Source of the DNA: JBLNDJ01 sp050261515
Lineage (GTDB): Bacteria; Acidobacteriota; Terriglobia; Bryobacterales; Bryobacteraceae
DNA: 64,000 nt
Reading direction: 5' to 3'
Assembly (NCBI GenBank): GCA_050261515.1
Contig: JBLNDJ010000010.1
Coordinates: forward strand, 1 to 64,000
Below the pieces are notes generated by a model, which saw only the letters and a list, made by a program, of their open reading frames with translations, made no database searches and was not told where the DNA came from. Positions 58,901 through 64,000 of the stretch are shown here, piece by piece; positions within the stretch are counted from its first letter, which is position 1; every line of letters starts with the position of its first letter. Both the position numbers and the translations under genes were made by a program.

Positions 58901-59092
58901 CAAACGACCAGCGTGACGGTGCCGATGGGTGATGCGTCGAAGCAATGGTTCGAGGATTCGGGCTCGGCGGCCTATGGCAGCCAGTTCACGATTGTGCAGC
59001 CGTTCACGGGCAACGCCGGCCTGGTCGCCTCGGTTTCGGTCACGCTGGCCAGCGCCGCGGGAGCGTCCGCCGCGGCGACGGCGGGGTTCTAG
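55994..59092 (+). CDS. Large secreted He_PIG repeat protein (putative adhesin/surface protein)
   Basis: A 1032-residue exported protein (signal about 1-19). Nine tandem immunoglobulin-like He_PIG repeats of ~85-90 residues fill about 22-805; each has LPxGxxGxxYSxxLxAxGG, PYTW or PYAW, and a SGxIxGTP turn. Repeats 3 and 4 are nearly identical at DNA level. The last ~230 residues form one or two unrelated beta domains (VTITGVSGTAGPLEQPALGLT onward) ending in a terminal Phe. It is probably a surface or secreted structural protein. Last gene of the ATGA-coupled operon, converging with leuA by 4 bases. Whether it is surface-anchored is unknown. Confidence 0.78.
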   Translation: MTACRLSLAFVCGAGLAWAQGRPSITTASLPGGAVGAPYSAALAATGGKQPYTWRVADGSLPTGLELGPNSGVIGGTPSAPGNFKFTVSVTDANNRTGRKALSISVAGGSAPLGITTASLPAGTVGTAYSAPLAALGGAPPYTWSATGLPGGLNLDAASGLIAGTPTQAGPAHVTVNVADSSGQAASMGYDLTIAAGLAITTGSLPGGTVGAAYSATLAASGGATPYTWSATGLPGGLSLNAQSGAIGGTPSAPGTFHPEIRVQDATGAAASRTYDVAIVATLAIATGSLPGGTVGTAYSATLAATGGAAPYAWSATGLPNGLSLNAQSGAIGGTPSAAGAFHPEIRVQDATGATASKTYDIAIAAGLAITTSPLPGAKTGTAYSATLSATGGTPPYTWSIASGTLPPGLKLDASSGAFSGTPSEAGSFTFTVQVADSRGVTKSLATGITVEQGLSITTSTLPDATLAAFYQEPLQAAGGKTPYTWSVAGGSLPGGLSLDSRSGAISGTPTVVGSFSFSVMARDASGDSSAKSFTITVVSGLTITSTSPLPPAAAGVPYSQALAAISGVAPYAWTVSAGSLPNGIALNRSTGLLSGTTTASARTYTFTVTVTDSASASDSREFSLTVVGALAVSTTTLPGASLRTPYSQTLSAVAGTSPYTWTVTEGALPPGLALSASGAISGTPATQGNYSFTVQVKDAVGTTAAAPLSIAVGPALSVTSGPALPPGALAAAYAATLAAAGGTPPYTWSIASGALPAGLALNASTGVISGTPAAAGNYTFTVTVTDSARATATANLSLAVAAQGVPAVTITGVSGTAGPLEQPALGLTLAKPYQAALAGQLTLSFAPDAAAPVDDPAIQFSTGGRTTSFTIPAGATQASFQVPSLQLQTGSVSGTITISVKLTAGGADITPNPAPAATIRIARAAPVIRVLRLVKTASGFEAWITGYATTRELTQATVQFTPASGSNLQTTSVTVPMGDASKQWFEDSGSAAYGSQFTIVQPFTGNAGLVASVSVTLASAAGASAAATAGF
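56585..57094 (+). repeat. Tandem 255-base repeat within the He_PIG gene
   Basis: Two units, 56585-56839 and 56840-57094, each encode 85 residues. They share long identical runs, such as GGAGCCATCGGCGGGACGCC and CACCCCGAGATCCGTGT in both, and most differences are single bases. The other seven repeats are clearly more diverged, so these two arose by a recent duplication or are kept alike by gene conversion. Confidence 0.8.
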
Positions 59093-60630
59093 GCCGAGAC
59101 CTCCGCCGCCAGCTTGTTCAGGCCATCGACGTAGGCTTTGGCGCTGGCTTCGATGACATCGGTCGAAGCGCCGCGCCCCATCACCTTGCGCCCGCCGTCT
59201 TGAAGATGCACGGTCACTTCCCCGATCGCCTCGGTGCCGCTTGTGACAGCGCGAATGTCATAGCGCGACAGCCGCGCCGCGTTCCGCGTCACGCCGGAAA
59301 TCGCCTTGTACACCGCATCCACCGGCCCATCGCCGATCGCCGCGCCTTCCCGCATCTCGCCGTTCACCCGCACACGCACGGTCGCGGTCGGAATCGCCGA
59401 CGTGCCGCTGTAAATATGCAGGTAGTCGAGCTGGTAGGTCTCGGGAACCGGGTGAAGCTCGTCGTGCAGAATCGCGATAAGGTCTTCGTCGAAGACCTCC
59501 TGCTTCTTATCGGCCACGGCGAGGAACCGCTGGTAGGTGACGTCGAGCTCCTCGGGCGAGAGCGTGTAGCCGAGCTTCTCGAGGCGGTCGCGCAGCCCGT
59601 GGCGCCCGGTGCGCGCCGTCAGGACCACGCGGCTCTCCGAGACGCCGACGTCTTCCGGCCGCATGATCTCGTACGTCTCGCGATCCTTGAGGAACCCGTC
59701 CACATGGATGCCGGAGCTGTGCGAGAACGCGTTGCCGCCGACCACGGCCTTGTTCGCCGGCACCACCATGCCGAGCATGTCCGCCACCAGCCGGCTCGTG
59801 CGGCAGAACTCGCGCGTTTCGATGCCGGTGTGCAATCCGAAGTAGTCGCCGCGCGTGCGAATCGCCATCACGACCTCTTCGATCGCGGCGTTGCCCGCGC
59901 GCTCGCCGATGCCGTTGATGGTCCCCTCCACTTGCCGCGCGCCGTTGGCAACGCCGGCGAGCGCGTTCGCAACCGCCAGGCCGAGATCGTCGTGGCAATG
60001 CACGCTGATCGCCGCGCGCGCGATGTTCGGCACCTTCTCGCGGACGCTGCGTATGAGCGCGCCGTACTGCTCGGGCACCGAATAGCCGGTAGTATCGGGA
60101 ATGTTGACCACGGTCGCGCCGGCATCGATGGCGGCCTCGAGCATCTCGAACAGGTACGACGGCTCGGCGCGCCCCGCGTCTTCGGCGTAGAACTCGACGT
60201 CGTCCACGAAGCTCCGGGCGAGCTTCACGGCATCGACGGCCATCTGGAGGATGCGTATGCGCTTCTGCGCAAGCGTCCGGCCGTATTTCTCGTCGCAGAA
60301 CTTTCCAAGGATGTGTACGTCGGAGACGCCGATGCCGGTGTGTATGCGCGGCTTTTTGGCGCGCGCGAGCGCCTTGCCGCAGGCCTCGATGTCGCTTGAC
60401 ACCGCGCGCGAGAGAGCGCAGATCGCGGGCCCCTCGATCTCGCGCGAAATCAGCTCGACCGCAGCGAAATCCTCGGGCGACGAGTTGGGGTAGCCGGCCT
60501 CGATCACATCGACGTTCAGCCGCGCGAGTTGCCGCGAGATCGTGAGCTTCTCCCTGCTGCCGAGCCGGGTGCCGGCGGCCTGCTCGCCGTCTCTCAAAGT
60601 GGTATCGAATATGGCTACTTTTTCGGACAT
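59089..60630 (-). CDS. leuA: 2-isopropylmalate synthase
   Basis: A 513-residue alpha-IPM synthase that joins acetyl-CoA and 2-ketoisovalerate, the first committed step to leucine. The N-terminal TIM barrel has FDTTLRDGEQAAG and the metal His pair SVHCHDDLGLAV, plus the GNAAIEEV and NAFSHSSGIHVDG segments. The C-terminal LeuA dimer/regulatory domain (about 385-513) carries the feedback site for leucine. Length is typical for LeuA; the citramalate synthase CimA is an alternative, but the residues around the substrate pocket were not resolved. It stands alone, convergent with the He_PIG gene. Confidence 0.88.
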   Translation of the reverse strand: MSEKVAIFDTTLRDGEQAAGTRLGSREKLTISRQLARLNVDVIEAGYPNSSPEDFAAVELISREIEGPAICALSRAVSSDIEACGKALARAKKPRIHTGIGVSDVHILGKFCDEKYGRTLAQKRIRILQMAVDAVKLARSFVDDVEFYAEDAGRAEPSYLFEMLEAAIDAGATVVNIPDTTGYSVPEQYGALIRSVREKVPNIARAAISVHCHDDLGLAVANALAGVANGARQVEGTINGIGERAGNAAIEEVVMAIRTRGDYFGLHTGIETREFCRTSRLVADMLGMVVPANKAVVGGNAFSHSSGIHVDGFLKDRETYEIMRPEDVGVSESRVVLTARTGRHGLRDRLEKLGYTLSPEELDVTYQRFLAVADKKQEVFDEDLIAILHDELHPVPETYQLDYLHIYSGTSAIPTATVRVRVNGEMREGAAIGDGPVDAVYKAISGVTRNAARLSRYDIRAVTSGTEAIGEVTVHLQDGGRKVMGRGASTDVIEASAKAYVDGLNKLAAEVSA

Positions 60631-60703
60631 AACGGATCTGCCAAATATACAACGCGCGATGCGCGTCGCGGGAGCGCCCCATCACATTAAAGGCATGTTA
60701 AAG

Positions 60704-60717
60704 TGACAAGTTTGTCA
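60704..60717 (+). promoter_or_regulatory. Inverted repeat over the start codon of the acyl-CoA synthetase gene
   Basis: TGACAA-GT-TTGTCA is a perfect 6-bp inverted repeat with a 2-base centre. Its last base is the A of the ATG at 60717, so a bound regulator, or the RNA hairpin, would block transcription or ribosome loading. It is in the 86-base gap to leuA. Confidence 0.5.
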
Positions 60718-62327
60718 TGCTGAGCTACGCTCGCGGACCCGAAGAGGAAATTCTCGAAAAGACCATCGGCCAGGCCGTCGACGACGCGGCCGGACGATTC
60801 CCCGACAGCGACGCGCTGGTCTCCCGCCACCAGCAACTGCGCCTCACCTGGGAGCAGCTCCGCGCGGAGGTCGTCCGCACCGCACGCGGACTCTGGGGCA
60901 TCGGCGTGCGCCCCGGCGACCGCATCGGCATGTGGTCCACCAACTGCGTCGAGTGGTTCTATCTGCAAGCCGCCGCGGCGCGCCTGGGCGCGATCCTGGT
61001 GAACGTCAATCCGGCGTACCGCGCTCACGATCTTCGCTACGTGCTGAAGTGCTCGCGGATGAAAACGCTGTTCCTGCACGAGCAGGATTTCCGCGTGAAC
61101 TACCTTGACGTGCTCGGGGAAGCGCGGCACGGCGAGGACCTCGCGCTGCGCGACGTCGTCGTGCTCGACGGCGAATCCTGGCACGACATGCTTGAGCGCG
61201 GCGCGGAGCCGCCGCCGCTCGAGGTGTCGCAGAACGACGTCGTCAACATTCAGTACACCTCCGGCACCACGGGCTGTCCGAAGGGCGTTCTGCTCACGCA
61301 CCGAAATCTGCTCAACAACGGCTACTTCATCGGCCGGCGCCTGAAAGCCAAACGGCAGGACCGCATCTGCCTCCCGGTCCCGCTCTACCACTGCTTCGGC
61401 TGCGTGATCGGGGAGATGGTGGCGCTCACCTCGGGCGCCGCGCTCGTGCTACCCTCGCCGCAGTTCGACGCGCTCGCCACACTCGAAGCCGCGCAGGCCG
61501 AGCGCTGCACCGCCATTTACGGCGTCCCCACCATGTTCATCGCCGAGTTCGAACATCCGCGCTTCGCCGAGTTCGATTTTTCGACGATGCGCACCGGCGT
61601 GATGGCCGGCTCGCCGTGCCCGATCGAGCTGATGCGGCGGGTGGTCAACGAAATGCACTGCGGCGAGCTGACCATCTGCTACGGCCAGACCGAGTGCTCG
61701 CCCGTGATCACGATGTCGGCCACGGACGATACCGTCGAGACGCGCGTGGCAACCGTCGGCCGCGCGTTGCCGAACACCGAGGTCAAAATCGTGGACCCGG
61801 CTACCGGGCAGACGCTCGAGCACGGCGAGCAGGGCGAGTTGTGCGCGCGCGGATATCTCGTCATGCGCGGTTACGACGAGTGCAAGGACAACACCATCGA
61901 CGCCGAGGGCTGGCTGCACACCGGTGATCTCGCCACCATGCGCGAGGACGGCTGTTTCCGCATCACCGGGCGCGCCAAGGACATGATCAGCCGGGGCGGC
62001 GAAAAAATCTACCCGCGCGAGGTGGAGGAGTTCCTCCACCGCCATCCGAAGATTGCCGACGCCTATGTATTCAGCATCCCGGACGAGCGCCTCGGCGAGC
62101 GCGTGGCCGCATGGGTCCAGTTGAAAAAAGGCGCGGCGGCGGACGTCGAGGAGATCCGCGGCTTCTGCAAGGACCAGATCGCGTACTTCAAGATTCCCGA
62201 ATTCGTACGCTTCGTCGAGAGCTTCCCGATGACCGCGAACGGCAAGGTGCAGAAGTATCTCATGCGGGAGCGCGAGATCCGCGAACGCGGCCTCGAAGCC
62301 GTGGCGGCCAAGACGATCTCGGCGTAG
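60717..62327 (+). CDS. AMP-binding acyl-CoA synthetase
   Basis: A 536-residue ANL-family enzyme that activates a fatty or related acid through an acyl-AMP to the CoA thioester. The P-loop is YTSGTTGCPKGVLLTH near residue 180. Other motifs are CYGQTECSP, GWLHTGD, and ITGRAKDMISRGGEKIYPREVEE; Lys in MTANGKVQK near the end is the catalytic one. It resembles medium-chain FadD/FCS types (with PLYHCFGCVIG). No -10 or ribosome-binding site other than the palindrome over the ATG is obvious. Substrate chain length cannot be told from sequence. Confidence 0.9.
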   Translation: MLSYARGPEEEILEKTIGQAVDDAAGRFPDSDALVSRHQQLRLTWEQLRAEVVRTARGLWGIGVRPGDRIGMWSTNCVEWFYLQAAAARLGAILVNVNPAYRAHDLRYVLKCSRMKTLFLHEQDFRVNYLDVLGEARHGEDLALRDVVVLDGESWHDMLERGAEPPPLEVSQNDVVNIQYTSGTTGCPKGVLLTHRNLLNNGYFIGRRLKAKRQDRICLPVPLYHCFGCVIGEMVALTSGAALVLPSPQFDALATLEAAQAERCTAIYGVPTMFIAEFEHPRFAEFDFSTMRTGVMAGSPCPIELMRRVVNEMHCGELTICYGQTECSPVITMSATDDTVETRVATVGRALPNTEVKIVDPATGQTLEHGEQGELCARGYLVMRGYDECKDNTIDAEGWLHTGDLATMREDGCFRITGRAKDMISRGGEKIYPREVEEFLHRHPKIADAYVFSIPDERLGERVAAWVQLKKGAAADVEEIRGFCKDQIAYFKIPEFVRFVESFPMTANGKVQKYLMREREIRERGLEAVAAKTISA

Positions 62328-62333
62328 CGCGGC

Positions 62334-62339
62334 TATTAT
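62334..62339 (+). promoter_or_regulatory. Candidate -10 element before the SIS gene
   Basis: TATTAT ends 7 bases before the ATG at 62347 without a ribosome-binding site between, as for several other genes in this window. No -35 is recognised. Confidence 0.25.
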
Positions 62340-62346
62340 TGACTTG

Positions 62347-63372
62347 ATGCCGAACACCCCTCACGTAATCGAAGGCGGGTATCTCCGCGACATTCTGGCC
62401 CAGCCGCGCGCCCTCGAAGACACACTCGCCGGTCTCGAGATTACGCCGGCGCTGCGAGCCGCCGCGGCGCGGCGATTCGATCGCGTGGTGCTGACGGGCA
62501 TGGGCGGGTCGTTCTGGGCGCTCGAGCCGCTGCGGCTCAGGCTGCTCAGGAACGGCGTAACGGCGCTCTCGGTCGAGACCTCCGAGCTGCTCCACGTCAC
62601 GCCGGGCATTCTCGACGAACGCACGCTGCTGGTCGCCGTGTCGCAGTCCGGCCGGAGCGCGGAAACCGTTCGGCTGCTCGACGTGAAGCGGCGCGAGTGC
62701 TTCACCATCGGTGTCACGAACACGCCCGGCTCGCCGCTGGCGCTCCATTCGGACGCCGTGGTGCTCACGCACGCGGGCGAGGAGTTCACGGTCTCCTGCA
62801 AAACCTATGTCGCTACGTTAATGGCGCTCGAGTGGCTGGGCGGTATCCTCGCGCCGGAAGATCGCGCCGATCTGCCCCAGGCCGCGCCGCTTGCGGCAGC
62901 GTATCTCAACCGCTGGCGCGAGCACGTCGCCGAAGCCGCCGTTGAGCTTGAAGGCGTGCGCGACCTGTTCATCCTCGGGCGTGGAGCCTCGCTCGCCGCG
63001 GCGGGCACCGGCGGCTTAATCACGAAGGAGTCCGCGCACTTTCACTCCGAAGGCATGAGCGCGGCGGCGTTCCGCCACGGGCCGTTCGAGATGCTCGGCC
63101 CGAGCGTCTACGCGCTGGTCTTCGCGGGCGACGCGGCGACGGCGAAGCTCAACGCGGGCCTGGTCCGGGACATCGTCGAGGCCGGCGGGCGCGCGGCGCT
63201 CGTCAGTGAGGACGCGGAGCGGGCGGTGTTCCGCCTGCCGCGTGCCTCCGCCGCGCTCCGTCCGATCCTCGAGATCCTGCCAGTCGAGATGTTCACGCTC
63301 GCCCTCGCCGCGCTCGCCGGGCGCGAGGCCGGAAAATTCGAGCGCGCCACCAAAGTCACCACCACGGAATGA
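62347..63372 (+). CDS. SIS-domain sugar isomerase/deaminase
   Basis: A 341-residue protein with two SIS (sugar isomerase) modules, as in the isomerase half of GlmS and in AgaS. The first has VLTGMGGSFWALEP and the phosphate-binding SQSGRSAET, with SCKTYVATLMALE behind it. The second has FILGRGASLAAAGTGGLITKESAH and the GPFEML loop. No glutaminase domain is attached. It probably isomerises or deaminates an amino sugar phosphate. The MFS carrier gene starts within its stop codon (ATGA), so a sugar uptake pair is likely. Confidence 0.87.
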   Translation: MPNTPHVIEGGYLRDILAQPRALEDTLAGLEITPALRAAAARRFDRVVLTGMGGSFWALEPLRLRLLRNGVTALSVETSELLHVTPGILDERTLLVAVSQSGRSAETVRLLDVKRRECFTIGVTNTPGSPLALHSDAVVLTHAGEEFTVSCKTYVATLMALEWLGGILAPEDRADLPQAAPLAAAYLNRWREHVAEAAVELEGVRDLFILGRGASLAAAGTGGLITKESAHFHSEGMSAAAFRHGPFEMLGPSVYALVFAGDAATAKLNAGLVRDIVEAGGRAALVSEDAERAVFRLPRASAALRPILEILPVEMFTLALAALAGREAGKFERATKVTTTE

Positions 63373-64000
63373 AACGCAGCCGGTACATGGTCGCGCTGGT
63401 GCTTGCGATCTTTTTCGTGATCTCTCTGCTCACGAACATCATCGGCCCGCTCATTCCGGACATGATCGACACGTTCCACATCAGCCTTGCGGCCGCGGGG
63501 CTGCTGCCGTTTGCCTTCTTCATCGCCTACGGCGTGATGTCGATTCCGGCGGGCGTGCTGATCGAGAAGTACGGCGAAAAGCGCGTCGTGCTCGCCGCCT
63601 TCACCGCGAGCTTCGCCGGAGCGGTCACGTTCGCGCTCGTTCCGGTGTACACGGTCGCGATGGGCGCGTTCTTCCTGATCGGCCTCGCGATGGCGATGCT
63701 GCAAGTGGCGATCAACCCGCTGCTGCGAGTGGCGGGCGGCGAGGAGAACTACGCGTTCAACTCCGCGTTCGCGCAACTGGTGTTCGGCTCGGCGTCGTTC
63801 CTGAGCCCGCTCGTTTACTCGTACCTGGTGCGGCGCTTGACGGGGCGCGTCAATCCGGCGTGGGTATCCATGTACTGGGTGTTCGCCGCCGTAACGCTCG
63901 CGACCATCCTCCTCATCGCGTTCTCGCGGTTCCCAAAAGTCGAACTGACGGACGAAGAGCGCGTCGGCACCTGGGCGACGCACAAGAAGCTGCTCCGAAA
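63369..64000 (+). CDS. Sugar MFS transporter (FucP-like), N-terminal part
   Basis: The first 210 residues of a major facilitator permease cut by the window end. Five to six membrane helices are visible: residues about 7-25, 38-60, 70-92, 96-115, 135-155 and 170-190. PLIPDMIDTFHISLAAAGLLPFAFFIAYG has the first conserved MFS pattern, and the loop after helix two (GVLIEKYGEKRV) is the usual motif A. The FucP family carries L-fucose or other sugars with protons. It is coupled to the SIS gene by an ATGA overlap. Confidence 0.85.
   Translation, partial: MKRSRYMVALVLAIFFVISLLTNIIGPLIPDMIDTFHISLAAAGLLPFAFFIAYGVMSIPAGVLIEKYGEKRVVLAAFTASFAGAVTFALVPVYTVAMGAFFLIGLAMAMLQVAINPLLRVAGGEENYAFNSAFAQLVFGSASFLSPLVYSYLVRRLTGRVNPAWVSMYWVFAAVTLATILLIAFSRFPKVELTDEERVGTWATHKKLLR

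Overview
The window is GC-rich, densely packed DNA from a Gram-negative bacterium, most likely an Acidobacteriota of the Bryobacterales/Solibacter type. The pointers are an Oar-like TonB-dependent receptor ending in a terminal Phe, two orphan MacB-like permeases (one coupled to a PadR regulator, the acidobacterial ADOP arrangement), Tat-secreted NIPSNAP and esterase genes, a secreted protein of tandem He_PIG (immunoglobulin-like) repeats, and the Gram-negative envelope genes lptE, lpxA and lpxI. The taxonomic call is inference from gene content. No rRNA, CRISPR array, prophage, integrase or insertion sequence was seen.

Layout. 1-2.8 kb: truncated receptor with terminator, a 307-base gap holding a possible gene remnant, and a SYLF-domain protein. 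2.8-5.5 kb (minus): F0 genes atpZ-atpI-atpB-atpE followed by a dihydrodipicolinate-synthase-family gene. 5.5-10.1 kb: nucleotide-sugar dehydrogenase facing a fused dehydrogenase and a glycosyltransferase, a small surface-polysaccharide set. 10.2-13.5 kb: tRNA-Ser(UGA) overlapping the uvrC tail, a TPR protein, a two-gene unit of an HU-like mini-protein and an HU-TIR fusion, and an Asr-like secreted peptide. 13.8-15.7 kb: NarX/NarL-type two-component pair.

15.7-25.1 kb (minus) is an almost gapless ten-gene run: psd, pssA, a semialdehyde-dehydrogenase homologue without its catalytic Cys, lptE, holA, then a second DapA-family gene, a secreted hydrolase, a PLP decarboxylase, pyrD and ridA. Many of these genes share ATGA or GTGA overlaps, so translational coupling is likely. 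25.1-28.4 kb: an M20 peptidase facing fabZ-lpxA-lpxI (fatty acid and lipid A synthesis). 28.4-38.3 kb: a PafA-type phosphatase, an interrupted NIPSNAP gene, and secreted hydrolases plus two beta-propeller proteins that look like one degradation unit. 38.3-45.0 kb: two ADOP permeases, a ceramidase-like enzyme and PadR. 45.1-52.7 kb: ggt, a sugar isomerase, asnS, arginase, ddl, rhodanese, mscL and a RhaT-like carrier. 52.8-59.1 kb: a membrane-anchored JAMM-domain protein divergent from a coupled three-gene operon ending in the He_PIG repeat protein. 59.1-64 kb: leuA, an acyl-CoA synthetase with a palindrome over its start codon, a SIS-domain isomerase and a truncated sugar MFS carrier.

The best candidates for something undescribed are the mini-HU/HU-TIR pair (12443-13230), the JAMM membrane protein with its divergent secreted-repeat operon (52760-59092), and the secreted hydrolase/propeller unit (31856-38314). 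Gaps longer than 300 bases: only 1845-2151, described in the list.
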